From positions 41,716 through 105,715 of the forward strand of contig JAJYLP010000002.1 of the NCBI GenBank assembly GCA_021787615.1: a stretch of 64,000 bases of DNA, in the 5' to 3' direction. Made by a program: the position numbers and the translations under genes. The notes under the pieces were generated by a model that was not told where the DNA came from, searched no databases, and saw nothing but the letters and a program-made list of their open reading frames with translations. The DNA is from Pseudomonadota bacterium (GTDB taxonomy: Bacteria; Pseudomonadota; Gammaproteobacteria; Steroidobacterales; Steroidobacteraceae). Of this stretch, positions 30,478 through 40,941 are shown in pieces (position 1 is the first letter of the stretch; the number at the start of each line of letters is the position of its first letter).

Positions 30478-31845
30478 ATGCGCTCCCCCGAAAGCACCTC
30501 CTGGCATCCGGCGAGCTGGCACGGCAGACCGGCGCAGCAGCAGCCCTCGTACGACGATCCGGCCGCGCTCGAGCGGGTGGTCGCCGAGCTCTCCCGGTTG
30601 CCCCCGATCGTGGTGTCCTGGGAGATCGAGGCGCTGCGCGAGCGCCTGGCCGCCGCCGAGCGCGGGCAGGCCTTTCTCCTGCAGGGAGGCGATTGCGCCG
30701 AGACCTTCGCCGAGTGCGAATCGGACCGGATCGCCAAGAAGCTCAAGATCCTGCTGCAGATGAGCCTGGTGCTGCTGCACGGGCTGAAGAAGCCGATTAT
30801 CCGGGTCGGGCGCATGGCCGGCCAGTATGCCAAGCCGCGCTCGGCCGACACCGAGACCCGTGACGGCGTGACGCTGCCGAGCTTTCGCGGTGATCTGGTC
30901 AACCGGCCGGAGTTCACCCCGGAGGCGCGCCAGGCCGATCCACAGCTGCTGCTGCGCGGCTACGAGCGCGCGGCGCTGACGCTGAACTTCGTGCGCGCGC
31001 TGGTCGATGGCGGATTTGCCGATCTGCATCATCCCGAGTACTGGGATCTCGGCTTCGTCAAGCACGCCCCGCTGAAGGATGCCTACCAGCGCATCGTGCA
31101 GTCGATCGGCGATGCGCTTGATTTCTTCGAGGGCATCAGCGGCCGGCGGATCCACGAGGCAACGCTCGTCGATTTCTACGCCAGCCACGAGGGGCTGCAC
31201 CTGCTCTACGAGCAGGCGCAGACGCGCTTCATCCCGCGGCAGAACCGCTGGTACAACCTCTCGACGCACATGCCGTGGATCGGTATGCGCACCGCCAAGC
31301 TCGATGGCGCGCACGTCGAGTACTTCCGCGGCATCTGCAATCCCATCGGGATCAAGATCGGCGCGGCGATGGACGGCGCGTGGCTGCAAGGCCTGATCGC
31401 GACGCTCAACCCGCAGAACCAGCCGGGACGGATCACGCTGATCCACCGCTTCGGGGTGAAGGAGATCGAGTCGGCGCTGCCGAAGATGATCGAGGCGGTG
31501 CGCCAGAGCGGCCAGACGGTGCTGTGGGTGTGCGATCCGATGCACGGCAACACCGAGACCAGCACCGCGGGCCTGAAGACCCGGCGCTTCGAGAACATCC
31601 TGAAGGAAGTGGATCTCGGTTTCCGCATTCACGCGGAGCTCGGCTCGCGCCTCGGCGGCGTGCACATCGAGCTCACCGGCGATGATGTCACCGAGTGCAC
31701 CGGCGGGGCGCGGGGCCTCACCGATGCCGATCTGCAGCGCGCCTACCGCTCCACCGTCGATCCGCGGCTCAATCACGAGCAGGCCCTCGAGCTTGCGATG
31801 CTGATCGCCGAGCGCAGCCAGAGCCGGCGTCTCGTGCACGTCTGA
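30478..31845 (+). CDS. Class II (plant-type) DAHP synthase
   Basis: 455-residue 3-deoxy-D-arabino-heptulosonate-7-phosphate synthase of the class II type, first step of the shikimate pathway (phosphoenolpyruvate plus erythrose 4-P). Class II marks are FLLQGGDCAETF with the metal-binding Cys, RVGRMAGQYAKPRS, SHEGLHLLYEQ, TRHMPWIG-like STHMPWIGMRT, NPIGIKIG, WVCDPMHGNT and HIELTGDDVTEC. The family is unrelated in sequence to E. coli AroFGH. A TAGGAT at 30462-30467 leaves a leader of only about 4 nt, so the mRNA may be almost leaderless. Divergent from the lysine operon. Confidence 0.95.
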   Translation: MRSPESTSWHPASWHGRPAQQQPSYDDPAALERVVAELSRLPPIVVSWEIEALRERLAAAERGQAFLLQGGDCAETFAECESDRIAKKLKILLQMSLVLLHGLKKPIIRVGRMAGQYAKPRSADTETRDGVTLPSFRGDLVNRPEFTPEARQADPQLLLRGYERAALTLNFVRALVDGGFADLHHPEYWDLGFVKHAPLKDAYQRIVQSIGDALDFFEGISGRRIHEATLVDFYASHEGLHLLYEQAQTRFIPRQNRWYNLSTHMPWIGMRTAKLDGAHVEYFRGICNPIGIKIGAAMDGAWLQGLIATLNPQNQPGRITLIHRFGVKEIESALPKMIEAVRQSGQTVLWVCDPMHGNTETSTAGLKTRRFENILKEVDLGFRIHAELGSRLGGVHIELTGDDVTECTGGARGLTDADLQRAYRSTVDPRLNHEQALELAMLIAERSQSRRLVHV

Positions 31846-31913
31846 GCGCATGGGCGCGGCCGCCGCGGCGGCCAATTGCCTGACGAATGAGCATCGGCCG
31901 GCCGGTTTGCCGG

Positions 31914-31919
31914 TAGAAT
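31914..31919 (+). promoter_or_regulatory. -10 box for icd, possible leaderless start
   Basis: TAGAAT ends exactly 6 nt before the icd ATG at 31926, which would place transcription start on the A of the start codon. No Shine-Dalgarno sequence is present between box and start. The -35 region is weak. Same spacing as at nudJ and uvrC. Confidence 0.5.
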
Positions 31920-31925
31920 GCGCCG

Positions 31926-33246
<1,321 letters not shown>

Positions 33247-33257
<11 letters not shown>

Positions 33258-33888
33258 GGCGCTGTTCGATCCGGGCTGCGCCCGCTGCGCGCGCCTCGCC
33301 GGCTTTCTGCGCGAGGTGCGCTCGCAGTACCCGGACTACTGGGCGCGCCCGGTGCCGTCCTTCGGCGCCGCCGATCCGAGGATTCTGATCGTCGGGCTCG
33401 CGCCGGGGCTGCACGGGGCGAACCGTACCGGCCGGCCGTTCACCGGCGATTACGCGGGGATCCTGCTGTACCAGACGCTCTACGATGCGCGCCTCGCCAC
33501 CCGGGCACACTCCGAGAGCCGCGACGATGCGCTGCGGCTCCGCCATGCGCGCATCATCAATTCGGTCAAGTGCGTCCCGCCGCAGAACAAGCCGACCCCC
33601 GCGGAAATCCGCACGTGCAACGCCTATCTGCGGGCCGAGCTCGAGAGTCTCGCGCGCGTCAAGGTGGTGCTCGCCCTGGGGCGCATCGCCCACGATGCGT
33701 TTCTGCGCGCCAGCGCGCTGAAGCCCTCGGTATTCCCGTTCGGCCACGGACGGGAGCACCCCCTGGAGGATGGGCGCACGCTCATCGATTCGTACCACTG
33801 CAGCCGCTACAACACCTCGACCCGCCGCCTCACGCCGCAGATGTTCGCGAGCGTCGTGGCGCGCGCCTGCGCCCTCGCGGGCGTTTAA
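33247..33888 (+). CDS. Type-5 uracil-DNA glycosylase (UDGb-like)
   Basis: 213-residue DNA-repair glycosylase of the family 5 (UdgB) type. Motif A reads [22 protein letters not shown] near residue 53, and the C-terminal loop is DSYHCSRYN, with family 5 wording rather than that of Ung. Cysteines in PGCARCARL near residue 10, with two further Cys (CVPPQNK and CNAYLRA), can hold the [4Fe-4S] cluster. It removes uracil and other deaminated bases; UdgB enzymes tend to act on hypoxanthine and uracil in GC-rich genomes. Translation is coupled to icd through an 11-nt overlap, and uvrC follows, giving two repair genes in a row. Confidence 0.9.
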
Positions 33889-33890
33889 TT

Positions 33891-33896
33891 TAGAAT
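33891..33896 (+). promoter_or_regulatory. -10 box for uvrC, possible leaderless start
   Basis: TAGAAT lies at the end of the preceding gene and finishes 6 nt before the uvrC GTG at 33903. The predicted transcription start is the G of the start codon. No Shine-Dalgarno sequence separates them. Confidence 0.45.
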
Positions 33897-33902
33897 GGTC
33901 GC

Positions 33903-35723
33903 GTGAGCCCCGCGTTCGACTCCAAGGCGTTCGTGGCCGCGCTGCCGCGCCGGCCGGGCGTCTATCGGATGTTCGACCGCGATCACGAACTGCTCTATGT
34001 GGGCAAGGCGAGGAGCCTGAAGGATCGGGTCGGCAGCTACTTCAGCGGCAGCAACATCAGCCCCAAGGTCCAGGCGCTGGTGCAGTTGATCGCCGACATG
34101 GAGGTGACGGTCACGCACTCGGAGACCGAGGCGCTGCTGCTCGAGTACAACCTCATCAAGGCGCACCGCCCGCGCTTCAATGTGGTGCTGCGCGATGACA
34201 AGAGCTACCCCTACATCCTGCTCGCCACCGGCCACGACTACCCGCGCCTCTCGCTCTATCGCGGCCCGCGGGCTCCAGGGGCGCGCTATTTCGGCCCGTT
34301 CCCGAGCAGCACGGCGGTGCGCGAGACGCTGAATCAGCTGCAGAAGCTGTTCCGCATCCGCAACTGCCGCGACAGCTTCTTCGCGCACCGCAGCCGGCCG
34401 TGCCTGCAGAATCAGATCGGGCGGTGCTCGGCTCCGTGCGTCGGCCTGATCACCCGCGAGGCCTACGCGCAGGATGTGGAGGCGGCCGTGAAGGTGCTCG
34501 AGGGGCGCAGCGAGGAGGTCAATGCGCTGCTGAAGAGCCGCATGCAGGCGGCCGCCGAGCGGCTCGAGTACGAGCGCGCGGCGCAGCTGCGCGATCAGCT
34601 GGCCGCGCTGCGCGAGATACAGTCGCAGCAGGTCGTCACGGCGCAGAGCGAGCGCGACGTCGATGTGTTCGATATTGCCGGTGAGCCGGGCGAATACGCC
34701 GTGAGTGCCATGCTGGTGCGCGGCGGACGCAATCTCGGCACCACCAGCAGCTTCCCGCGTGCGGCATTCGCCGAGCCCGAGGAGGCGTTGTCGTCCTTTC
34801 TCATGCAGTACTACGCCAACCACGAACCGCCGGCCGAGGTGCTGGTCGGGCCGAGGCTCGAGGATGCCGGCGCGCTCGGCGAGGCGCTGGCCGAGCGCGC
34901 CGGGCACCGGGTCGAGGTGCGCTCTCCGGCCCGGGGCCTTGCGCTGAAGTGGGTGCAGCTGGCGCGCGAGAATGCGGAGCAGGCGCTGCGCATGCGGCTC
35001 GCGCGCCGCCAGGGAATGCAGGAGATGCTTGCAGCGCTCGCCGCGGCACTCGATCTGGCCGCTCCGCCGGGACGCATGGAGTGCTTCGACATCAGCCACA
35101 CCGGCGGGGAGGGGACGGTGGCCTCCTGCGTCGTGTTCGGACCCGAGGGTCCGCTCAAGAAGGAGTACCGGCGCTTCAATATCAGCGGCATCACCCCAGG
35201 GGACGATTACGGCGCGCTGCGCCAGGCGCTGAAGCGCCGCTACACGCGGATCAAGCACGAGGAGATCCCACCCCCCGATCTGCTGCTGATCGACGGCGGG
35301 CTGGGGCAGATCGAGGGCGTGCACGAGGAACTCGCTGTGCTCGGGGTCACCGGCGTGGTGCTGGTGGGGGTGGCCAAGGGCCCTGACCGCAGGCCGGGGC
35401 AGGAACGGCTCTTCGTCTACGGCGAGAGGACGCCGCGCATCCCGCCGGCGCATTCCCCCGCCTCACGGCTGATCCAGCGCATCCGCGACGAGGCGCACCG
35501 CTTCGCCATCACCGGCCATCGCCGCAAGCGGGCGAGGCGCTACAGCGAATCGGTGCTTCAGACCGTTCCGGGCCTGGGACCGGCCAAGCGGCGCGCGCTG
35601 CTGACGCATTTCGGCGGGCTGCAGGGGGTGTTGCGCGCCGGCATCGCCGATCTGGCGCAGGTGAGCGGAATCGGAGCAAGCCTGGCGCGCACCCTTTATG
35701 ATCACCTGCATCCCGGTTCATGA
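33903..35723 (+). CDS. uvrC: Excinuclease ABC subunit C
   Basis: 606-residue endonuclease of nucleotide excision repair, making both incisions around a lesion with UvrB. The N-terminal GIY-YIG nuclease (GVYRMFDRDHELLYVGKARSL) spans about residues 16-95. A UVR/UvrB-binding helix (ERLEYERAAQLRDQLAAL) is near 215-235, the RNase H-like UvrC core has CFDISHTGGE and LLIDGGLGQ, and tandem helix-hairpin-helix motifs (VPGLGPAKRRALLTHFGG) close the protein. The start is GTG, leaderless by prediction. The pgsA start lies 7 nt beyond the stop, a conserved uvrC-pgsA pairing in gammaproteobacteria. Confidence 0.97.
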   Translation: MSPAFDSKAFVAALPRRPGVYRMFDRDHELLYVGKARSLKDRVGSYFSGSNISPKVQALVQLIADMEVTVTHSETEALLLEYNLIKAHRPRFNVVLRDDKSYPYILLATGHDYPRLSLYRGPRAPGARYFGPFPSSTAVRETLNQLQKLFRIRNCRDSFFAHRSRPCLQNQIGRCSAPCVGLITREAYAQDVEAAVKVLEGRSEEVNALLKSRMQAAAERLEYERAAQLRDQLAALREIQSQQVVTAQSERDVDVFDIAGEPGEYAVSAMLVRGGRNLGTTSSFPRAAFAEPEEALSSFLMQYYANHEPPAEVLVGPRLEDAGALGEALAERAGHRVEVRSPARGLALKWVQLARENAEQALRMRLARRQGMQEMLAALAAALDLAAPPGRMECFDISHTGGEGTVASCVVFGPEGPLKKEYRRFNISGITPGDDYGALRQALKRRYTRIKHEEIPPPDLLLIDGGLGQIEGVHEELAVLGVTGVVLVGVAKGPDRRPGQERLFVYGERTPRIPPAHSPASRLIQRIRDEAHRFAITGHRRKRARRYSESVLQTVPGLGPAKRRALLTHFGGLQGVLRAGIADLAQVSGIGASLARTLYDHLHPGS

Positions 35724-35730
35724 GCCCCGA

Positions 35731-36285
35731 ATGCACTGGAATCTGCCGAACACGCTGACCTGGCTGCGCATCGCCGCCATCCCGCTGATCGTGCTGCTCT
35801 TCTTCATGCATTATCAGTGGACGGATCCGGCCGCTGGGCTGCTCTTTGCCGCCGCGGGCGTCACCGATTCGCTCGACGGTTATTTTGCACGCCGCCTGGG
35901 ACAGACCTCGCGCCTCGGCGCGTTTCTCGATCCAGTCGCCGACAAGCTCATCGTGGCTACGGCGCTGGTGCTGCTGATCAGTCGCGATACCCGCGTCGTG
36001 ATCGTGCTGACCGCCGTCGTCATCATCGGGCGCGAGATCACCATCTCGGCGCTACGCGAGTGGATGGCGGAGATCGGCGCCCGGCGCAAGGTCGCTGTCT
36101 CGCAGCTCGGCAAGGTCAAGACGGTGCTGCAGATCGTGGGACTGTCGATGATGCTGTACCGGGTGCCCATCGACGGCCTGCCGGTCTATGCGGCCGGCGT
36201 CACAATGACCGAGATCGCCGCGGCCGCGACGCTGGTGTCGATGGTGGCTTATCTGCGCGCCGCCTGGCCCGAGCTTAAGCGCTGA
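35731..36285 (+). CDS. pgsA: CDP-diacylglycerol-glycerol-3-phosphate 3-phosphatidyltransferase
   Basis: 184-residue integral membrane enzyme committing CDP-diacylglycerol to phosphatidylglycerol. The CDP-alcohol phosphotransferase signature D-x2-DG-x2-AR-x8-G-x3-D-x3-D is complete (DSLDGYFARR, then GAFLDPVADK). Four to six membrane helices are visible, and the N-terminus NLPNTLTWLRI is the usual PgsA opening. I start at 35731; an earlier in-frame ATG lies inside uvrC. A tRNA-Gly gene follows, and this uvrC-pgsA-tRNA-Gly order is widespread in gammaproteobacteria. Confidence 0.96.
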   Translation: MHWNLPNTLTWLRIAAIPLIVLLFFMHYQWTDPAAGLLFAAAGVTDSLDGYFARRLGQTSRLGAFLDPVADKLIVATALVLLISRDTRVVIVLTAVVIIGREITISALREWMAEIGARRKVAVSQLGKVKTVLQIVGLSMMLYRVPIDGLPVYAAGVTMTEIAAAATLVSMVAYLRAAWPELKR

Positions 36286-36293
36286 CGGGTGCC

Positions 36294-36321
36294 TTGACTT
36301 CGCCCCGGCGCCCCCTAAAAT
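36294..36321 (+). promoter_or_regulatory. Sigma-70 promoter of tRNA-Gly
   Basis: TTGACT (36294-36299), 16-nt spacer, TAAAAT (36316-36321). The tRNA begins 18 nt after the -10 box. Among the best matches to consensus in the window. Confidence 0.7.
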
Positions 36322-36339
36322 GCCGGCTCGCCTCGCGGT

Positions 36340-36704
<365 letters not shown>

Positions 36705-36825
36705 GATCGGATTTCATTCAGGGAAGTACCGGGTGTGTAATTCCGACGCCGAAACGGCAGTTATTGGCGCCGGTCACGTCCAGGGCGCAGCGTATCGACG
36801 CTGTCGGGCGTGTCCTTGGAACTGA

Positions 36826-37257
36826 TCATGTCTCGGCGGGAATCCAGGGGTTGATCAGGTGAACGCCGGTGGGCTCGAAGTCGGCCACGTTGCGTGTCAC
36901 CACGGTCATTCCGTGAACGAGAGCTGTCGCCGCGAGATAAGCGTCGCGTTCGGGACAGGGGTCGGGCACATGCAGTCGGGCACAGCGCAGCGCGATCGCT
37001 TGGTCTACCGGTAAAGTTCGCTCCGAGAACTCGGGCAAAACCCGGGTCCGCATCCAGGTGCGTAGCCGCTCGCCCTGTGGGGCATCGCGCCGCTCGACGC
37101 GCAGAATCCCCAGTTCGAGCTCCATGACGGAGATGGCGGAGAGGTAGAAGTTCGCTGCATCGACGCTCGAGAGCCATGCGATGACGTTGGGATCGGCCTT
37201 GCCGTCCCCGACCTTGCGTAGCTCGGACAGAACAATGGTGTCGAGCAGGTACATCAC
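36826..37257 (-). CDS. vapC: VapC-type PIN-domain toxin
   Basis: 143-residue PIN-domain ribonuclease of the VapC group, expected to cleave tRNA or rRNA when freed from its antitoxin. Acidic active-site residues are visible: Asp6 in YLLDTIV, Glu12 in LSELRK, an Asp in PERDAYLAAT and Asp in NVADF near the C-terminus. Its ATG overlaps the antitoxin stop (ATGA), the normal antitoxin-first order. The module lies inside the tRNA-Gly-linked accessory segment, where it may stabilise the element. Length and motifs are complete, so it is probably functional. Confidence 0.92.
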   Translation of the reverse strand: MMYLLDTIVLSELRKVGDGKADPNVIAWLSSVDAANFYLSAISVMELELGILRVERRDAPQGERLRTWMRTRVLPEFSERTLPVDQAIALRCARLHVPDPCPERDAYLAATALVHGMTVVTRNVADFEPTGVHLINPWIPAET

Positions 37258-37508
37258 TCGAAGTCCGCGGAGCGGGGTGGCTCGCGTGAGCGCGGAATCT
37301 CGAGCGGGATGTCGGAGAGGCCGGGCATCGAGAGCGCTTCTGCAAGGCTGCGGTGCTGGGCGGTGAGTCGCCGGTATTCCTGAATGGTGAGCAGCACGTG
37401 TGCCGGCTCACCGCGATCAGTGATGAATACAGGGCCACATTCCGCGGCTCGCTTGGCACGGGTCACGTCTTGATTGAACTCGCGGCTCGAGAAGGTCGTG
37501 GCGGTCAT
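37254..37508 (-). CDS. vapB: Phd/YefM-family antitoxin
   Basis: 84-residue antitoxin. The N-terminal half (FSSREFNQDVTRAKRAAECGPVFI then TDRGEPAHVLLTIQEY) is the Phd/YefM DNA-binding fold. The C-terminal tail (MPGLSDIPLEIPRSREPP) is the unstructured part that wraps the toxin. It should bind its own promoter, and an 11-bp perfect inverted repeat lies 17 nt upstream of the start. Coupled to the PIN toxin by a 4-nt overlap. Confidence 0.92.
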   Translation of the reverse strand: MTATTFSSREFNQDVTRAKRAAECGPVFITDRGEPAHVLLTIQEYRRLTAQHRSLAEALSMPGLSDIPLEIPRSREPPRSADFE

Positions 37509-37524
37509 GGAGGCGGCCTGACTA

Positions 37525-37552
37525 ATAAATGTAGTTACGTTACTACATTTAT
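37525..37552. promoter_or_regulatory. Probable autoregulatory operator of the toxin-antitoxin module
   Basis: Perfect inverted repeat ATAAATGTAGT / ACTACATTTAT with a 6-nt spacer, starting 17 nt upstream of the antitoxin ATG. It is AT-rich in otherwise GC-rich DNA, as expected for a promoter-operator bound by a Phd/YefM antitoxin. Confidence 0.7.
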
Positions 37553-37760
37553 GCCGCCGGCGCGATCAGCATCAGAGAATGCTCGCAATCCTGCCCGTCG
37601 TGGCCTCAACGCGGGTTGGGGTCGCCGAGTGGCTCAGCGTCCGTAGGCGCCTAGGTCGCAGACGGGGCGCATCGCCCGGTCCCGTCCAAGTCGGGCAGAA
37701 TTCAGAACATCGAGCGCGCCGCAGGGGGAAATCTTGCGCGGAATCAACGAGATGGAGCGC

Positions 37761-37786
37761 GATTTCAAGTCTCGCTTCCTGCTCCA
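37761..37786 (+). repeat. Degenerate copy of the tRNA-Gly 3' end (att-like scar)
   Basis: The 26 nt here match positions 36390-36415 of tRNA-Gly at 22 of 26 sites, including the terminal GCTCCA. Similarity extends about 10 nt further left if one base is skipped. Direct duplication of a tRNA 3' end on the far side of an integrase remnant is what an integrated element leaves behind, so 36416-37760 is the likely insert. The mismatches point to an old event. 37553-37760 shows no gene. Confidence 0.65.
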
Positions 37787-37800
37787 CAATGATTCGTTTT

Positions 37801-38248
37801 TCAGATAGTTAACGACAGTAGCTCACGTCGATTGGGCTGCTCGCCCGCAACTGCCGCAAGTAGCATGGCGGGAAAGTCCTGCGTGTCGAGAGAGCGATAT
37901 TCCTCCGAGCGCGCCAGCAGGGGGTCGATCCGGGCTATGGCAAGGGATTCTTGCGCCTGAATGGCTAACCGCTCGGGGCTGTCGACGTCGCCGTGGCTCG
38001 CCGGGTGGGCAGCATGCCGGTCCTCCATCAAGCGTACGTTCTGACGCGCGAGATAGGTTCGGCGGGTGGCGATCACCCGCGCCTCTCGTCCTTCCCGGCA
38101 TCGCTCGGCCGAGGGCGACAGTCGATTCGGGTGCGACGACGATTTGACTCGCATGGGTACAGGCTGCAACGGGGAAGAGCACCGCGGCCGGCTGCTCTGG
38201 CCCGAACGGCAAGGCACGCGCGTGGGAAGATGGGTTGAAGCGGTTCAT
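37801..38248 (-). pseudogene. Unrecognised ORF, possibly frameshifted
   Basis: Two overlapping minus-strand frames each look protein-like over only part of their length. From the ATG at 38248 one frame reads MNRFNPSSHARALPFGPEQP and stays plausible for about 50 residues. From about 38100 the neighbouring frame (RVIATRRTYLARQNVRLMED to the stop at 37801) looks better. A single frameshift near 38095-38100 would join them into a protein of about 148 residues. I recognise no family. It follows the two FtsX-type permease genes on the same strand, so it may be a decayed third component, but nothing in it resembles an ATPase or membrane-fusion protein. Confidence 0.3.
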
Positions 38249-38295
38249 GGGATATCAATATCGTGCGTTCAGTCAGTTTGAGCGCCGCGCTGTTT

Positions 38296-39465
38296 CTAAG
38301 CCCCGCGTAATGCCACGGAGACCGGCAGGCGAGCCGCACGAAGGCCCGGCAGCAGTCCCGCGAGTACTCCAATGACCAGGGCGAAGGCGATGCCGAGAAG
38401 AATGAGTCTAGGGGTGACAGCCATGCGTAGAGATAATCCGAAGGCACTCGCGGAAACTCCGTTAAAGAGACCGGTCGCGGTCGCCGCTCCGATCAGCGCG
38501 CCGGGCATTCCAAGCAGAGCCGATTCCGTCAGCGTGGAAACAAGAACCGGTCCCGACTCGAAACCGAACGCCTGCAGCGTTGCCAGTTCACGACGGCGGC
38601 TGTCAACTATGGCGTACATGGAGTTTGCTGCGCCAAGGGCCGCGCCAACCGCCATGATGCCTCCGACGAAGTACGCCGCAAAATCGAGAATTCCGTTCAG
38701 ACGCTTGTATTGCGCACTGACTACCGCTCTTTCGGACTTCGCCTCGATGCGCAGCGCCGGCATGCTCTTCAAGGTGGCCGCGAGCCGTGAGATTTCCCTC
38801 GGCGAGGTCAGCATGACCGCGACTTGGTTATAATTGTTTTGGTTGAAGGCTGCCATCATGGCGCTTGCATCGGCGTAGGCAATGCAGCCTACGTCGGCAC
38901 GGCCGAGCCGGAAGTCGCCCACCACTTGCCACTTGGTACCGCCGATGAGGCGTGTGTCTCCAATTGTGAAGCCGGAGAAAAGGCGGTGACACGAGTCGCT
39001 GGCGATGAGCTGGTTGAGCCCCGATCCGAACATGCGGCCGTCGATGAGGTGCAGCTCGGGCATGAGATACCTCAGCCCTCCGGTAACCCCGACGAGAGGG
39101 AAGGACATCAGGGTGCCTGCGGCGCGTTTGCGGCCCTCCGCGCGAACCAATACCTCCGAGACGGCGATGGGCCGACCGTTGGGTGCTGCTCGAATGCCTG
39201 GGAGTTCGTAAAGCTGACGCACCACTTCCGATGAGATGCTGCTCTGCGTCCCATCCAGCGCGCCGAGCGACAACAAGATGGCACGGTCGGGACGCACGTC
39301 GCTCATTTCCTGATGGCGGGCGCCATTGGCGATCGCCAGCATCGAAACCAGTCCCGCGACGGCACATGTGATGCCGAAAATCAAAGTAATGATCGAGCCC
39401 GACCGTTGGTTGAGAGTGCGCAAGTAGAACCCCATCAACGAGAAATACTGCCGCATTGAGCTCAT
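38296..39465 (-). CDS. FtsX/MacB-type ABC transporter permease
   Basis: 389-residue permease: one N-terminal membrane helix (SIITLIFGITCAVAGLVSMLAIANGA), a periplasmic MacB-PCD-like domain of about 215 residues, and three C-terminal helices (FVGGIMAVGAALGAANSMYA; MPGALIGAATATGLFNG; LILLGIAFALVIGVLAGLLPG). The family either drives export through MacB-like mechanotransmission or extracts lipoproteins. It begins 11 nt after the neighbouring permease, so the two may form a heterodimer. No ABC ATPase gene lies near either. Base composition here is less GC-rich than the core genome, suggesting transfer. Confidence 0.85.
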   Translation of the reverse strand: MSSMRQYFSLMGFYLRTLNQRSGSIITLIFGITCAVAGLVSMLAIANGARHQEMSDVRPDRAILLSLGALDGTQSSISSEVVRQLYELPGIRAAPNGRPIAVSEVLVRAEGRKRAAGTLMSFPLVGVTGGLRYLMPELHLIDGRMFGSGLNQLIASDSCHRLFSGFTIGDTRLIGGTKWQVVGDFRLGRADVGCIAYADASAMMAAFNQNNYNQVAVMLTSPREISRLAATLKSMPALRIEAKSERAVVSAQYKRLNGILDFAAYFVGGIMAVGAALGAANSMYAIVDSRRRELATLQAFGFESGPVLVSTLTESALLGMPGALIGAATATGLFNGVSASAFGLSLRMAVTPRLILLGIAFALVIGVLAGLLPGLRAARLPVSVALRGA

Positions 39466-39476
39466 GCGGGCGCGTC

Positions 39477-40643
39477 CTAGTCTCTGCCGAGGGCGTCCAC
39501 AATTTCCAATCGGGCTGCCAAGGCAGCGGGTACAGAAGCGCTCAGCAGCGCGAGGACCACCGCACCTCCAATGCCGGCCGCTACGACCGCCGGTGGCATC
39601 GACAGGCCTGGAACCACCTCTGCCGCGAAGGGGAACGCCATGGTCGCGATTCCCAATCCGAGTGCTGCGGCCACGACAAAGATGGCCGTGGCTTCGGCAA
39701 GTATCACAGTCAGCACTCGGAAGTCGGAATATCCGATAGCTTTCAACATCGCCAGCTCTCGCGTTCGGTCACGAAGTGAGTGCATCATCATGGTCCCGGT
39801 CGCAAGCAGCAGGGCGGCCAGAACGGCCCCTACGACCGCTCGAATGACGAAGTTGAGGTCGCCGATAGCGCGCATCTGCTGCTCGGCGTTATCGCGGTAG
39901 GACTGTGTGCGAGTCGGATGCGCCGAGTTCGCGAAGGTCCAATCGATCTCATGGGCAACGGCGTCAGCTCGATAGGGGGAAGAAGCCAGAACCACGAAGT
40001 GGGCCGCTGTGCCCTTATAGGAGGCGCGAGCCTCATCAAGGTACTCGTTATTGATGACTACCATATCGCCAGGCGAGCCGACCTGGTGAAGCGAATACGT
40101 ACCGACCACATTGAATGCCCAGTCGGCAGAGCCCGTCCCTTGCAGGGTGTCCGTTGCCACGAGCGGAATCTGCGAGCCGAGCTTCCAGCCGTATTTCTTC
40201 ATGAGTGCCCGAGTCACCAGGACTCCGTCTCGGTTGGTCGCGAGCGCACGCAAGTTCTTCGGCGAAATCTTGAATATATCAGGGGCAAGGACCCGCCACG
40301 GCCTGCCGGGATCGAGCGCAAGAGCGTAAATGTGCTGCGACGGGTCTTGATATGTCGCCGAGAAGCCGTTCAATAGGACCGCCATCTTGACGTTGGGTAA
40401 GGACCGGATTCGGGCGAGGTACGCACTCGGGAGCGGGCCGGAACCGGAAACGGCAGGACGTACGTCGAGAAGGTCTGCGCGGGAGTTCGCGATAGCCGTT
40501 TGTGCGCCGGTTTTCATGCCCTGTAACACACCAAACAGGGAGAAGGCAACCGCAATCTGCAAGAAGGTCAACAGAGTTCTGCCGGGGCGCCTCGTAATAC
40601 CGGACCAGATGAGGGGAAGGAATTTGAGCGCCATGAATCGCAT
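39477..40643 (-). CDS. FtsX/MacB-type ABC transporter permease
   Basis: Second permease of the pair, 388 residues from the ATG at 40643; MALKF three codons later is an equally good start, and the frame is open further upstream without similarity. Helix 1 (TLLTFLQIAVAFSLFGVLQG), a periplasmic domain, then three helices at the C-terminus, with the typical RTRELAMLKAIGYSDF between helices 2 and 3. Together with the following gene it should form the membrane part of a DevC/MacB-like transporter. The missing ATPase and adaptor must be encoded elsewhere or were lost. Confidence 0.85.
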   Translation of the reverse strand: MRFMALKFLPLIWSGITRRPGRTLLTFLQIAVAFSLFGVLQGMKTGAQTAIANSRADLLDVRPAVSGSGPLPSAYLARIRSLPNVKMAVLLNGFSATYQDPSQHIYALALDPGRPWRVLAPDIFKISPKNLRALATNRDGVLVTRALMKKYGWKLGSQIPLVATDTLQGTGSADWAFNVVGTYSLHQVGSPGDMVVINNEYLDEARASYKGTAAHFVVLASSPYRADAVAHEIDWTFANSAHPTRTQSYRDNAEQQMRAIGDLNFVIRAVVGAVLAALLLATGTMMMHSLRDRTRELAMLKAIGYSDFRVLTVILAEATAIFVVAAALGLGIATMAFPFAAEVVPGLSMPPAVVAAGIGGAVVLALLSASVPAALAARLEIVDALGRD

Positions 40644-40656
40644 GCCTGTCCGTGTG

Positions 40657-40941
40657 CTATTTTGAAGATCGCCGCCGCCCTTCGTCCAACTGCAATCGAT
40701 GCGTCGCACCATCAGCCGCGCGCCCGTCATGGGCGACTGGTATTGCGGTCTTGCGTTGGTCGCGGTCGAAGAGTTGAAGAATAGCGAAAATGTCGTCCGC
40801 GGCGGCGCGATCGAGATCGCTCGTCTCGGTATCGCGACCGTGCAGCACGGAGCCGAATATGCGCGTGTTCCGGGCGCGGTTCTGCGTCACGAGCTCGCGG
40901 ATCTCGCGCCGATAACCTGCTAATGCCTGCGGCGATTTCAC
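40657..40941 (-). pseudogene. Broken nucleotidyltransferase (MNT-type) gene
   Basis: The first 45 residues are a good minimal nucleotidyltransferase start: YRREIRELVTQNRARNTRIF then GSVLHGRDTETSDLD, the GS-x10-DxD catalytic motif. After SDLD the sequence (RAAADDIFAILQLFDRDQ) no longer resembles the family, which should continue with LLVDP and a helical tail, so a frameshift or recombination seems to have replaced the C-terminus. Such proteins normally act as the antitoxin of HEPN-MNT modules; no HEPN gene is present. Overlap with the extended permease frame is a shadow. Confidence 0.5.

Noticed and set aside
31859..31880. GC palindrome upstream of icd as an operator
   Set aside because: GGCCGCCGCGGCGGCC is a simple GC-rich palindrome of a kind expected by chance in this genome, and it lies too far upstream of the -10 box to judge.
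37619..37670. GCCGAGTGGCTCAG, like the 5' part of a tRNA-Leu or tRNA-Ser
   Set aside because: No matching anticodon or T-arm follows, so no tRNA can be folded.
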